This document shows positions 23,671 to 35,583 of a stretch of 64,000 nt of DNA, piece by piece. Numbering within the stretch: the first letter of the stretch is position 1; every line of letters begins with the position of its first letter. The notes below the pieces were generated by a model, which was not told the origin of the DNA, ran no database searches, and saw only the letters and a list, made by a program, of their open reading frames with translations. The position numbers and the translations under genes are program-made. Source of the stretch: Ursus arctos. Taxonomy: Eukaryota; Chordata; Mammalia; Carnivora; Ursidae. Where the stretch lies: the NCBI RefSeq assembly GCF_023065955.2, contig NC_079873.1, positions 6,028,566-6,092,565 on the forward strand, given 5' to 3'.

Positions 23671-24656
23671 ATTGTCCGCTTTTGTCTTCTAACAACCACA
23701 ATATCCAAATAGAAAACACAGAAGTCTGGCTCCAAGCCCTTTAGTGCTCTAGGCAGAAATTCAAAGTCACAAGCGATGCATTACAGATCCCTTTCGGTAA
23801 TGTCATCTGAGTCCACATGAATCAGCAGAAATGGGAAGCTGTTGGGGATGTGGAAAGCTCTGGTAGACTCTATCACAGGACTTTCCAAAGGCACTCCACT
23901 GGACAACCAAAAATGAAATTTAAAAACCCTACCTAAACAAGAAGTTTTTCCTCTCTCTTTTTATGGACACATGTTTAAGGAAAAGCTGTTGAGGCAAGAA
24001 CCAGGTCACTCGGCTAGACAAGTGAGACATACCACATGCCCTCATGGAGATTATATTGTAGAGAGAAATCTGCCTACCACCAAGAAAAGTAAACCAATAA
24101 ATAAAATAGTAACACATTATAATGTGCACTATAAAAGAAACGATATAAGAAACTATTTGCTATGGAAGAAAACAGGCTATTCTTCTCCTTGAACATGGTA
24201 CTGTACACAGGTTAGCAGGCACCTGTCTTAGCCTTATTTTGCCTTCTGAGGTGTCTCCTAAGGGGCTTCAGGAAACTGCTCTATTTTATGTGAAACCTGG
24301 ATTAAGATCATCTGGGCAGTCCCCGACTTTCAGCAAGGATCCCTAACCAGGACAATGTTCCTTTAGCAGCTGGTAATATGTTTCCTTCTATCTGCAAGTG
24401 CTTGGACATACTCACTGCCCAGACACACGTGACTGTTCAGTCGCTATAGATGTGTACCTGTTTATGTGTTATTATGTCCCCTGACAGGGAATTTCCATGC
24501 AATTGTTTTTGATAACTTCCTTGCAGAAGTTCTGCTAACCCACTGACTCTTCCAAGTCTTTTGAGTTTCTGCTCTTCACTCCTAAGTTTTCCTTTCTGGG
24601 TATGGAAACTACATTGTTACTTGAAAGGAAGAACTCAGATTTCCCTTCTCCTCTAG

Positions 24657-24709
24657 CAAGACCAGTTGCATATAGAGAATGCATATTTTACACCCATCTC
24701 AGTCAGAAG
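24657..24709 (+). CDS. Weak candidate exon with strong splice sites, unidentified
   Basis: The acceptor 'ttcccttctcctctag' ends at 24656 and the donor 'cagaag|gtaagagt' begins at 24710; both fit the consensus closely. The 53 bases are open in two frames. One reads QDQLHIENAYFTPISVR and leaves two bases over; the other reads RPVAYRECIFYTHLSQK and ends on a codon boundary. Both join in phase to the segment at 24845. I recognise neither peptide. Splice sites of this quality do occur by chance in a 64-kb window, and no upstream partner was found. Confidence 0.25.
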
Positions 24710-24844
24710 GTAAGAGTAACACAGGCATACACCGCAGATGTCTTCATGGTTAACATTTTCCCAGCGGAAGGCCTATTAACCTTTAGCTCCCAAACTTGAG
24801 AGAATGTGCACATTTATGAAGACTCTATTTTTGTTGTGTTTTAG

Positions 24845-24895
24845 GCTCCCTGTGAGCATTTTTATGCAGATCTTTGATTTTTCAAGAACAGAATA
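24845..24895 (+). CDS. Weak candidate terminal exon, partner of 24657-24709
   Basis: A pyrimidine-rich acceptor ('tttttgttgtgttttag', ending 24844) follows a 135-base GT-AG interval. Joined in the first frame, translation continues RLPVSIFMQIFDFSRTE and stops at a TAG (24894-24896 region). Joined in the second frame it gives APCEHFYADL and stops at TGA about 24877. The model would be the 3' end of a plus-strand gene. A possible poly(A) signal 'aataaa' lies far downstream near 26321. This is speculative. Confidence 0.18.
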
Positions 24896-25629
24896 GTGAC
24901 ATTCAGGGAAGGAGGCTGTATACGTGTGCAGTCTCAGACCCACTTCCTCATTGGCGAAACTTTTTACAGCCAATTATGGTTCTCCTTAGAAAACACACCC
25001 TCAACTCACCCGGATCAACTCCCTCTCTGGCATTCCCAAGCATCCCCAGGTCCTGGTGTACCATGCGTGTAGGGAGTGTTGGGGGGGACGGGGAAACACA
25101 CTGCCTTAGTTCAGTCTATCCAGGCACCTCCCTCACACCAAACCTTTGCTCCTTTGCTAATAAGCTTTAGAAGCTACTAAGAAACCCATAGCAAGTAGGG
25201 CAATTCTCTGCAACAGTGCAAATGCTAATGCAGGGAAGAAAGTCAGACAGGGCAGCCTTTAAGGAGCCTTTCAGATTGATGGTAGTATTGCAAATGATCC
25301 TAATGAAAACAAAGGGTAACACCCCCCACCTTCCTCCTTCCCCACCCGACCCCCCAACCCCACTGTGGTTGCAGAGAGAACTCTTCAATGAGCTCCAATT
25401 TTAAAGAAAGGTGAAGAAAAGCTAGAAGGAGGAGACTGTGCACTGAACTAAGACTAAGGCCACAAGGAGCTAAGGCTACAAAGAATGTCCTAGTCAATCT
25501 AAACAGACTTAGCTAAGTATGGGCAAAGAAGAACCATAACCAGGAGGAACAGATGTCTTATGTGGTACAGACAACATGACACTAACTGGTAAGAATGAGA
25601 AAGTGTTTGGTATGAAGGAGAATGTCTTT

Positions 25630-26150
25630 AAGCTGGTGTAAGTTATTCTACTGCCGTGTAACAGATGAGCACAAACTTAGTCCCTTAAAACAATACACAT
25701 TAGCACACCGCTTCTGTGGGTCTGGGGTCCAGGCACAGCATAACTGCATCCAGTGCTCAGACTTGCACAAAGATGTCATCAAGGACTCAGTGGACTGTGC
25801 TGCCTGGAGCCAGGAGCCCTCTCCCAAGCTCATGTCCTTGTTGACAGAATTCGGTTCCTTGCAGTTCTAGGACTGAGGTTCCAGCTTTCTAACTGCCTGT
25901 CAGCCCCTGGAGTCTGCCCTCAGTCACGACCCATGTGATCCTCTCACAAAACAGTAGTTTATTTCTTCAAAGGCTGCAGAAGAAGCTGTCTCCAGTCTGT
26001 TCCAGTGGAGCCTTACATGGCATAATCACAGGGGGACATCCCATCATCTTTGCCACAAGGAGACCTAACTGCAGGAATGGAATTAATCATATCCCCAGGT
26101 TCCGCCCACACTCAAGAGCAGGGGATTATACTGTACTAGAAAGGAAGATA
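25630..26150 (-). mobile_element. MaLR-type LTR (MLT1-like), minus orientation
   Basis: 'ctactgccgtgtaacagatg', 'acttagtcccttaaaacaat', 'cttctgtgggtctggggtcc' and 'aggttccgcccacactcaag' follow the reverse complement of a MaLR LTR whose 3' end normally reads 'gtggtaatttgttacagcag'. Diverged; subfamily not assigned. Confidence 0.6.
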
Positions 26151-26176
26151 GAACACCTAGAAAGGAAGATAGAACA
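26136..26176 (+). repeat. Two tandem copies of a 21-bp unit
   Basis: 'ctagaaaggaagatagaaca' occurs at 26136 and again at 26157, immediately adjacent. Confidence 0.9.
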
Positions 26177-26179
26177 TAG

Positions 26180-27635
26180 ATAAGATGGCACCAAAGTGAA
26201 GGATAGTCTAGTTTAAACTCAGTTCAACATGCTAGACTCAGGTGATTACTCTAGGTCCATTAGAGCTTACTGAAAGACTATACCAAAGGAACTACAAAGA
26301 ACCACTCTTTCTAATCCTGCAATAAAGACTAATTTCTAAGTCTAGAGTTGACAACCCTAAAAAAGGAAAATCAAGAGAGTTAATTACTAATTCTCTCCCC
26401 AAATCTAAAACACAATAGACAGATTTTGTAAGGTCCTAGAAAATGTTGTGTTGATTGCCAGCAGTTCGTACTGACTCAACAAATCCATTCCTTTCAGTCT
26501 AATCCATTCCTTTGACAGAGCTAGCTGGAGAAAATGCTGAAAATACGGTCCCCATTGACTAGAAGCTAGTTCACAGAGGTGCTTCTTGAAAGAAAATGAA
26601 GTGTCATCTGAAATAATATGCGCTTTTTTTTCTTTTTTACTACTATACCCAAAAGTGGGTCAACCAAAGTGAGAAGGCAGAATGACATTTTTCAGTGAGA
26701 CAAAGGACTCAGCACTGGCCTGCTCAATATTAAAACTATTATTTTGAAGTGTTTATGGATTGCCTACTTTGGGAGCACTGGTCCATGATATAAATCACAG
26801 ACTAGAGATTTAACATCACCCCTACAGGCTTAACCAATGGGCAACAGTTGACTCAACTGAGTTGACTCAATCAATATTGCATGCTGTCTTGCATATAGTT
26901 GATCTTTAACCCAATGAGATCAAAGAAAATTCCTCCACAGAGGTTCAAAACCTTACCTAGAGAAGTGCAATATGAGGAATTCCTGGCTTACCATCTTCTT
27001 TGTGACAAACAATAACAGTTCTAGTCAACTCAATGCAAAGTATTAATAAGCACCAACAGGGAGAGCACACAGTCTACAGAGAATTACAACAGCTTCTTTA
27101 CCCCTCGAAGAATGTTCTGTGTGTCACCTGTGTCCCAAAATGTTAATAGGAGGTAAATGGTGGAGAAAAGTGTCTTAAATATATGTGGAAAAGACAGTCA
27201 AAAACAGTTAAGCAAGTTTCTTTACTACGAGCCTTCAAGATGTCAGTGTATTTTGAATATCTTAGAGTGGATGATAGTTTTGCAGAGAATCTCATACAAC
27301 TAGATTCTGGAAAATCTCAGGGAAAAACTAAATCACCACAGCCTCAGGCTGTCCTAATTAATGTGCAATTTCTATACTTAAAAAACTCAAAGTCAAAATG
27401 TCATCTGCCCTAGACACCAGACTTCTAGACTACTGAGTTCAGAACTGGGGCCTGGCAACATCAGAGTTACCCTGACCAACAACAGCACACCCACAAGGGA
27501 AATGTCGGATAAGGCAGAGGATGCTTCCTGTGTCTCGCTGTATCTGGTTTGAAGTTGCCTTGCTCACAAGACTGTCTTATGAGCCACAAAAGCGCATGGA
27601 ATCCCTCCTGCCTTATGGTGAGAGCTAATGACTCA
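26180..27635. other. Unassigned non-coding sequence
   Basis: No transposon or exon is supported. A minus-strand donor-like 'ctctag|gtaagg' lies at 26955, but the only open frame before it is short and without character. Confidence 0.35.
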
Positions 27636-27639
27636 TTTT

Positions 27640-27930
27640 TAATCAATCGAATATGGCAAAATTAATGGAATACCAACCCTGAGAACAGGTTATAAAAGTC
27701 TGTGACTAATCCACAGAGACTGAAAGTAGATTATGTGGCTTCCTAGAGCTAGAAGGTTGGAGGTTGAGGGATGAGAAACGTTTTGGAGGGTGAGGAAAAC
27801 GTTCTAAAACTGACTGTGGTGATATAGTTGCACAAATCTGCAAATATACTAAAACATATTGAATTTTAGAAATTGAGTGGGTGAACTTTACGGTATATAA
27901 ATTGTATCTCAATAAGGCTATTACAAAAAA
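27640..27930 (+). mobile_element. Old L1M 3' end, plus orientation
   Basis: 'actgaaagtagattatgtgg', 'gtggtgatatagttgcacaa' and 'ttgtatctcaataaggctat' are in the order of L1M 3' UTR sequences, with an A-rich end. Confidence 0.75.
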
Positions 27931-27944
27931 ACAAACAACTTCTA

Positions 27945-28325
27945 TCTTGCTTGCACTGTCTCTGGATCTTTTCACTTGCTCACTGGTGACAGAAGCTGTC
28001 ATGCTATGAGCTGCCCCGAGGAGAAGCCCAAATGGCAAGGAACTGGTGGGCATCACAGACAGCAACCAGCAAGGCACCAAGGGCCTCAATCCTATAAGCC
28101 TGCGAGTAAATGGATCCTCTCCACAACCATATGAGTGAGCTTATAGCCAACCCTTCTCCAGTCAAGTCTGGAAGTGACTGAAGCCCTGGCCAACATCATG
28201 GTTGTAGCCTGCAGGAGAGAAGCAAAGAAGCCAGCTGAGTCACCTCCAGATCCCCAGTGCACAGAAGCTTGAGACAAAGCCATTCAATTTAGGGCATTTT
28301 GTTACACAGCACTATATAACTGATA
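27945..28325 (+). mobile_element. MaLR-type LTR, plus orientation
   Basis: 'gctgccccgaggagaagccc', 'ggcaaggaactggtgggcat', 'ccagtcaagtctggaagtga' and the end 'ttttgttacacagcactata' plus 'taactgatatac' match a MaLR LTR layout. Frames on both strands here come from the LTR. Confidence 0.7.
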
Positions 28326-28329
28326 TACT

Positions 28330-29838
28330 TCAAGAGTCCTCTACTCCATTTTCTTTTCTGTTCTTTGCCAGATTCCTTTTCAACTTCCAGAAAAGAGCCT
28401 TACAAAACCTTTCTGATATAATGATTCATGTTGGGTTGTTCAGAGGATTCCTGTCCCCAGCGCTTATCTCTCACCATTCTAACCTACAATGTCCTGTTCC
28501 CCTTCAGCATATCTACGACGTTGATCTCTCCTTTAAGCCCTTGTATTTTCTGTAAACTACAAAACCCACCTTCTGGCCACACCCTATTTCTGCCCCAAAG
28601 TGATTTTTCCTGACTGGAAATTTCTTGGACACAAGCAGACTCACTGAGCATCAATATCTCATGCTATCATCTATGTGTAGTTGACCTACTAGTAAGATTT
28701 TTTTTGAAATCACTTTTCAGGAAGAAAAGACACTCGTTTACTCTAATACTCAAATTTCTGTATAAATTTTCACAGATTTACATTTACTTTATTCATCCTT
28801 TGCTATGTCCCAATTTTTATTTGCCCTTCTCAGTATTCTTTTTCTTATAGAGCTGAGGAATTCCCATGTTTGTCCTTTCAGACATTGATTACATCGCATT
28901 GTATTTTTTCACATATTTAAATTTGCCTTATCCAACTGACAGTAATTTAGATTTCCAATTGTCTCCTACATTGTAACACTGATTTACTTTTAGTTATCCA
29001 CCATTGATGTATTTTTAGTTCCCCAAATAACATTTAGGTTCAGCTGCTATAACTACTTCATCATCAATCTTTTATATCCTCAAGTGTGCTGTGCCCAGTA
29101 CCTTTAAACTAATTTGTACTAGATTAACTATCTTCCTTGGCCCAAGAAAGTTATTCCAGTTTTTAAAGTCCTGAACTTACTACAGACGTTTTGTAGCAAA
29201 GGAAAATTGGTTCTAGGTTTGGGGACTCTAACTCACATGAACTTCATTTCACCCAAGGTTCTTCTTTATCGTCCTTGGATGAAATGAGATTTATGTGAAA
29301 ATGTTCTTACAGATAAATAAAGGCTGATAGACTAGAAAATGAATAGTGATGGAATACAGTAAGAAATTAATAATGGGGAAACATCAAGAAGTCTCTTCCG
29401 GGCTACATATTTGAAGGGTGGCCAAGGTTGCTGCTAACTGGTTTTGGACTTCTCCACCCATTGTTCGAGAGAAATGGTTTGCATCCTACTCCCATATACC
29501 CACATGCTCAAGTGATCTACAATCTGATTTATGCCTTGTAAGCTCACATACATTGTAACAGAGCTTGTCTGATATGATTCTAACGTAGAATACACTTTTA
29601 GAAACCAGCTGATCGAATTTAAGAAAACATAATTTGGAAGATAACTATATTAATATATTTTTCGTAGCCAATGTTTTTAAGGGCTCTTTGACTTCCGATA
29701 TCATCTCTACAATGCCTTCCATTTAAATCCAGATTCATTCAGATTTCTTAAAGAACAAATGATAATATAGATATTATATGTATAATAGAAACCATTTTTT
29801 TACTAGCTAGTGTTTGCCTGTGAAATAGAAAATAAGAA
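28330..29838. other. Unassigned AT-rich non-coding sequence
   Basis: Parts of 28480-28680 faintly resemble L2 but not enough to call. No exon or RNA gene seen. Confidence 0.35.
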
Positions 29839-29840
29839 AA

Positions 29841-30046
29841 CCGGGTGGCTCAGTAGGTTAAGTGTCTGCCTTTGGCTCAGGTCATGATCTCAGGTCCTGG
29901 GATCAAGTCCCACACAGGGATCTCTGCTCAGTGGGGAGTCTGCTTCTCCCTCTCCCCCTGCTTGTGCTCTCTCTCTTACTCTCTCTCTCAATTAAAGAAA
30001 TAAAATCTTAAAAAAAAAAGAAAGAAAGAAAAGAAAGGAAAGGAAA
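29841..30046 (+). mobile_element. Can-SINE, 5'-truncated, plus orientation
   Basis: The copy starts inside the head at 'ccgggtggctcagtaggtta' and ends in 'aaataaaatctt', an A run and a short GAAA repeat (30018-30045). Confidence 0.9.
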
Positions 30047-30380
30047 CCAATTTGGTTCTTTTTATATAGATGCATGCACACACTGACTTTTCTCTCAGAT
30101 TTCCTCAAGGTTGAGAACACAACATCTCCTGACTCATCAGGTTGTATGTCTTATTCTCAGTGACCGTAAGCAAGGGTGTCATGGTGAAGAACCCTTCAAC
30201 AAAGACAAAATTCTTCTGTGCTCTGAGAAACTGCATTATACTGCTTCCTATTGTAGGAAATCACTGGGAGACTCTGTGCCTGTCATTTCCTTTGATGCAC
30301 GTTGAAAAACTAAAGAAAAGAATTCCAGGTTTCCATATATTCAACCTCTCCCCACAAAGGTAACTTGACCAAGTTCTTTG

Positions 30381-30424
30381 TTTTTAAAGATTTGCTTACT
30401 TGAGAGAGAGAGAGAGAGGGCACG

Positions 30425-30457
<33 letters not shown>

Positions 30458-30620
30458 GCAAGTGGGGGCAGGGGCAGAGGGAGGGGGAAAGAAATCCTCA
30501 AGCAGACTCCCCACTGAGCAGGGAGCCCAAAGCTGGCCTCAATCCCAGGACCCTGAGATCATGATCTGAGCCAAAACCAAGAGTCAGACGCTTAACCAAC
30601 TGAGCCACCCAGGCGCCCCA
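30381..30620 (-). mobile_element. Can-SINE, minus orientation, with internal GA/CG/CA repeat
   Basis: A reverse-oriented SINE whose CT-rich part has expanded into (GA)n, CGCGCG and (CA)n at 30403-30458. The target duplication reads 'accaagttctttg' (30368-30380) and 'accaaattcattg' (30621-30633). Frames reading RARTRAHTHTH across it are artefacts. Confidence 0.93.
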
Positions 30621-31222
30621 ACCAAATTCATTGTTAATAATAACAGCAGCATTCTGGAAATTCTTTATAACTCCTGCTGAAATTCACGAGTCGAGCCTTG
30701 TCACCTCTGCAGCCTTCCTGCCTTTCTGCTTACCCAAACCTCAGCACCTACAAATCTCATGTTACACTCACAGCTGCCACAAACGCCATTCCCCAAGAAG
30801 GCCCCAAAGTATAAATAAAAAGGGAATGTATAATTTGTTAAACCTCAAGTTCTACTGATTTATGTTTTCAGGTTTTAGCATGCAGACATCACCTACTCCC
30901 AGTTAAATGGTACTCAGGAAAACTAGGTCTCCTTGGAACCCAGATTCTGAGAAGCAGAGTAGAAGGAATGTGGCTATTCCTCCCGAGTAAAGTCCCAGTA
31001 GGTCAATAAAAAACCTGTGCCCTGGTTAAACTCTGTAAGTTTTTATTTTTAAGAGTTCAAGGTCCTGTTCTACTTGTAAAGACATTGCATAACACTCAGG
31101 AACTAACCAGAGATGATAAACTCATTTTTTATACAAATTCCTCCTTTTCTATTCTCATCCTTAAATCTTCATTCTACTCTACCATTCCCCTATTATTTTT
31201 TTCCGTTTTAAAAACAATTACA

Positions 31223-31437
31223 GGGGCGCCTGGGTGGCGCAGCCGTTAAGCATCTGCCTTCGGCTCAGGGCGTGATCCCGGCGTTCTGGGATGGAGCCCC
31301 ACATCAGGCTCCTCCACTGGGAGCCTGCTTCTTCCTCTCTCACTCCCCCTGCTTGTGTTCCCTCTCTTGCTGGCTGTCTCTATCTCTGTCAAATAAATAA
31401 ATAAAATCTTAAAAAATAATAAATAAAAAATAAAAAT
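31223..31437 (+). mobile_element. Can-SINE (bear-type), plus orientation, with perfect target duplication
   Basis: Full-length copy of the 'gcctgggtggcgcagccgtt' variant with an A/T-rich tail. The 13-base duplication 'aaaaacaattaca' is identical at 31210-31222 and 31438-31450. Confidence 0.96.
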
Positions 31438-31519
31438 AAAAACAATTACACTCAACTAATATTAGACATTTTCTTCTGAGAAGTTTGATGTTGCTTAAAT
31501 TGAGCAATGGCACACCATA

Positions 31520-31690
31520 AGGAAGGGCCGATTAAAACTCCTGCTCTACCACTTACTAGCTGTGTGATCTTGGGCACCACACCACCTCTCGTTCTTCAGT
31601 TCCCTCTGTGATGTGGGCAACGTGCTGTCACCTATCTCGTGGAGATGGAAGGAGTGAAAACATGCAAACTACTTACAATGGTGCCTGACA
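31520..31690 (+). mobile_element. MIR, plus orientation
   Basis: 'ctctaccacttactagctgt', 'gtgatcttgggcaccacacc', 'ttcagttccctctgtgatgt' and 'acaatggtgcctgacac' are MIR core sequence in order. Confidence 0.9.
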
Positions 31691-31699
31691 CAGGAAGGG

Positions 31700-32455
31700 C
31701 CACATAGGGCTGGGGTTTAGTATTTTTAGATACCTACTGTAGTAAGATCACTTCTTTACCTTAGTGTTCAAAGCCCCATCTTCTAGCTCTCTCTTACCCA
31801 GTGCTACGAGACCATACCTCCCTGGACTCCCTCCTACCTTCCTCAAAAGTCCTTCTCGACCATGGTAACTAGTTCTCCTCTACTCATCTTTAAAAGCAAG
31901 TGAAGCCATTTAAAGGCCCTGTGATGTCGTGCAGAGCAAACTAGACCGAGGTCTGAGCAGGCTGGGGTTTTGGTCAGGGTCCCAGCGAGAGAGAGACACA
32001 TTTGAAGGGGTAACTTTAGAGAGTTTAATGAACGAGGTGAGTATAAGCAGAGGTGTGAGCAGGCTTAAGGGAACCAGCAGGGGAGGGGAAAGCTCTCAGA
32101 GACTCACAGGAGCATTTGCTTCATCTCACCCAAATGCCTCAAGGTCTCGCCTTGCCTCCAGAGGCATTAGCAGCCTCCTACTCCCTGGTTATTGTTGGAA
32201 AAGGGTCTTCGGTTGTGCTCATGTATAAAGTGCTGGGATTTTGGTACGTTGAGGATTTAGGCTGCTATGGTCTCCAGCCCCCAGCTGATCAGCATAGCCC
32301 TGCTTGCTTTCTCCAGAGCAGCTCTTAGGAATGACACAGCATGACTTCAAAATTGGAGCCTGCACTGGTATCTTTCACAACACTGTTCTACTGAGTCACA
32401 GCCCCATTCCCAGCTGCCTGTTGGTACCATCTCTTCTATTTAAAATGTCTCTTTT
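31700..32455. other. Unassigned sequence; possible ancient repeat
   Basis: The frame at 31929-32228 (99 codons) spans a strong donor-like 'aacgag|gtgagtat' at 32038. The surrounding text resembles LTR sequence and the peptide is low in complexity (Ser/Arg-rich), so no gene is called. Confidence 0.3.
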
Positions 32456-32686
32456 GGGGCACCTGTGTGGCTCAGTTGGTTAAACATCCAACTCTTGGTT
32501 TTGATTCAGGTCATGCTCTCAAGGTTGTGAGATGAAGCCCCGAATGGGGCTCCATGCTTACCAGGGAGAGTCTACTTGAGAGTCTTTCTTCCTCTCCCCT
32601 GCCTCTGCCCCTCCTCCCACGTGCACATGCAATTTCTCTCTATCTCTCTAAAATAAGTAAATAAAATCCTAAACAATAAAATAAAA
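32456..32686 (+). mobile_element. Can-SINE, plus orientation, older copy
   Basis: The head 'gggcacctgtgtggctcagt', the CT-rich part and the tail 'aaaataagtaaataaaatcc' identify a diverged SINE. Confidence 0.9.
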
Positions 32687-32879
32687 CTCCTCTTTCCTCA
32701 AATGTCTGGTCCTCCAGCTGCATTCCTGAGAAGCTATCATTTAAATTGGAGACCCCCGGGAAAGTTGTGGAGACCTCTCCTCTCCCATTGGGAGCCCTGC
32801 AAGTTCTCCCTCACTGCCTCCCACCCTCATCACCTCCAATGCCTTCTTGCCAGCCCTCGCCATCCTCTTGGAAGACACA

Positions 32880-33450
32880 ATGGTCTGAGCACTGGAATCC
32901 TTTTCTTATGTTGTTCTCATTTCATCTGCTCGAAAACCATCTCTGGCTCTTGTGGATTACAGAACAGAGTCCAGAGTTTTCAAGGTTCACCCACATCTGA
33001 ACCTGAACTAGCACATCTCACTTCCCAACATCATGCTCCACACTACCATTTACTCCAATTTTAGCCATGTGCGTATACCATTCATTTCCGAAACATACCA
33101 TGCACCTGCTATCTCGTTCCTTTCATAGCCAATCTTCCCTGGAGTCCAGAATCTCTCCCCAGCCCATCTGGCATTTTGACCTGACATCTTCCTTATTATC
33201 TCTGGGATAGCAGATCAAACATTCCATTCTCTTAGTAACCTGGCGGAAGCCATCAATCGTCTACATCATGGCTACTCTCACTGTTGACAAAACTTACCCC
33301 TCCACCCCAGGGCTGAGAGTGGGAGGGTTCACTGTGACCCCATGAGAAGTGAAATTCCGTCACGGCAGGGAGCACAGCGGCACCTTGTCCTCATGGTGCT
33401 TAGCACAAAGTGGACCATTCATACGTATTTGCCAAACAATGATGCCCTGG
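32880..33450 (+). mobile_element. L2 fragment, plus orientation
   Basis: 'ctctggctcttgtggattac', 'agagtccagagttttcaagg' and later 'gtgcttagcacaaagtggac' follow L2 3' region order. Many substitutions; borders approximate. Confidence 0.65.
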
Positions 33451-33827
33451 TTACTCTCACCTTGGACTTCATATAATACTTTAATATAAAAAAAAATACT
33501 TTGTAAACCCTCTCCTGTAGGGCTTGACATTAAAGATCCCTAAGGCAGGGATTTTCTTTTTTTTCAGAACTGTTCACTCTGTCTCCAAGCTTGTACAACT
33601 CAACAATACTATTATGAGCTGTCAATAAAGTGTTCATTGTACAAAAAGGTGGGTGAATAGATATTTTAAGTCATCACAGTAGACAAACAGGTGTAAGAAG
33701 AGCCAGGACTTGGCGATTATGTTCATTGATCAGCACATTCTTCCTCAAAAGTCTGGTCTAAAACCTGCCCACAAGCGTTTGTTCTCAGGCCATGATGAGG
33801 CATACACAGAAACTGGCCACATAGACC

Positions 33828-34230
33828 CCTGGTGGCTCAGTAGGTTAAGTGTCCGACTCTTGATTTTGGCTCAGGTCATGACCTCAGGGTCACAAGATCA
33901 AGCCCCATGTCAGGCTTCGCACTGGGGCATGGACCCTGCTTAAGATTCTCTCTCTCTCGGGGCGCCTGGGTGGCACAGCGGTTAAGCGTCTGCCTTCGGC
34001 TCAGGGCGTGATCCCGGCGTTATGGAATCAAGCCCCACATCAGGCTCCTCTGCTATGAGCCTGCTTCTTCCTGTCCCACTCCCCCTGCTTGTGTTCCCTC
34101 TCTCACTGCCTGTCTCTATATCTGTCAAATAAATAAATAAAATCTTTAAAAAAAAAAAAAATTCTCTCTCTCTCCCTCTCCCTCTGCCCCTCCTCAAACC
34201 TTCCCTCTCTAAAAAAAATTAAATTAAAAA
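33828..34230 (+). mobile_element. Older Can-SINE split by a younger SINE
   Basis: The older SINE runs 33828-33958 ('ggtggctcagtaggttaagt' to 'attctctctctctc') and resumes at 34161 with 'attctctctctctccctctc' to an A-rich tail near 34230. The interval is occupied by a complete younger SINE. Confidence 0.95.
33959..34160 (+). mobile_element. Young Can-SINE (bear-type) nested inside another SINE
   Basis: Full-length young variant ('gcgcctgggtggcacagcgg' to 'aaataaataaaatctttaaa'). The 14-base target duplication 'attctctctctctc' is identical at 33945-33958 and 34161-34174, taken from the CT-rich part of the host SINE. Confidence 0.97.
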
Positions 34231-34594
34231 TTAAAGTGGCTATAAATATCTAGATTATTTTAGAGAAATTGACATTGTTACAACATCCAATTGTGTGTAA
34301 AACTCATTGAGTACAAATGTTATCGGTCTTCCAGAGAATGTTAGCCCGTGGGACATGCCACTAGGTCCCATCAACAAAGACATTTCAGAAAGGAAAAGTG
34401 CGTCAACCGAGTGATGGAGGAGAGGCCCCATTGAGAAACTTGTGTTCTCCTTTGCTTGCTCTCTGAAGTCAGAGGGACAGATTTCAAACAGCCTTCATGT
34501 GTTCATTCCTGTTAGGTGCTAGGCAGGGTGCTAGAGTTCACTGAGGAAAGAGAACACAGGAAGAAGTAGAGGAGTTGACAATGACCAACAATAA

Positions 34595-34760
34595 TGTAAT
34601 AATGATGGTAGGCATTGTGAAGCTTTACTATGCACCAGTCACAGGGCTGAGAGCTTCCTGTACCGTGAGGTAATTCTCATTGAATGTACACAGCTTCCCT
34701 GAGATGTGGGGCTGAAAGCCCAACACAGCGAACCAGCTAGCTGTTCTTCTAAGCCTGACC
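34595..34760 (-). mobile_element. MIR fragment, minus orientation
   Basis: 'gtaggcattgtgaagcttta', 'ctatgcaccagtcacagggc', 'ctgtaccgtgaggtaattct' and 'gatgtggggctgaaagccca' follow reversed MIR order. Confidence 0.55.
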
Positions 34761-34790
34761 AGGGGAATTGTTTTTTAAAGTGGGGGGTGG

Positions 34791-35001
34791 CAGGCGCCTG
34801 GGTGGCTCAGTTGGTTAGGTTAAGCATCTGCCTTCAGCTCAGGTCATGATGCCGGGAAATTGGGATAGAGCCTCACGTTGGGCTCCCTGCTCCGCGGGGA
34901 GTCTGCTTCTCCCTCTCCTTTGCCTGCCGCTCTGCCTGCATGTGCTCCCTTGCTCTCTCACTCTGTCAAATAAATAAATAAAATCTAAAAAAAAAATAAT
35001 G
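34791..35001 (+). mobile_element. Can-SINE, plus orientation, with target duplication
   Basis: Full-length SINE. The 13-base duplication 'aagtggggggtgg' occurs at 34778-34790 and 35002-35014. Confidence 0.96.
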
Positions 35002-35014
35002 AAGTGGGGGGTGG

Positions 35015-35583
35015 GCCAAGTGAATTTCCAACTCTGACTCCTATCCTCTAATCTAAAACCCAATGAAAAGACATAACATAAATCAGTTTGGATTTAATTC
35101 AGACAAGCTGCAGAAACACTGTCTGCACTTCAAGAGCATATCTGTGTAAGGAAATGGAAATAAATTCATAAAGGTAACTATTAACATCAATATATAGATT
35201 GGCTTAGGTACCAAGCATTCAAAGCATTGAAATCTACGAACTTGTAGAAATAATTTCTATAAAGGGTATTATTTTCTGATCAAAAACTAAAAACATTCAC
35301 CTGTTAATTACATTACTGGATAAAGCTCTAGAATGGAGATTGCTAGATGGATGGATAGCTGAATAGATGACAGACAGACAGACAGATAATGGATACATAA
35401 ACCACAATCTTGCCAAATGGCTCTATGATGAAGACTTGTTATTTATTACTTTAAAGAAAGAGCCAGCCCAGAATCCAGCAAAATCAATAGGGCATTTAAG
35501 TAACAGTGCTGAAGACAGAAATGTCATTTAAAACGGAAGGAGAAAGACATCTGAAATAAAAATAAAATATCCTTCACAGATAC
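35015..35583 (-). other. Intron 3' of candidate exon 2, with GATA/GACA microsatellite
   Basis: Sequence downstream (on the minus strand) of the candidate exon. It holds a GATG/GACA/GATA microsatellite at 35345-35395 and otherwise unassigned AT-rich DNA. No third exon in matching phase was found. Confidence 0.4.

Larger units (their letters stand above)
23671..25620. other. Unassigned sequence with a possible small intron
   Basis: No transposon could be named. The only notable structure is the splice-like pair at 24657-24709 and 24845-24895. A C-rich stretch at 25321-25360 is a simple-sequence patch. Confidence 0.35.
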
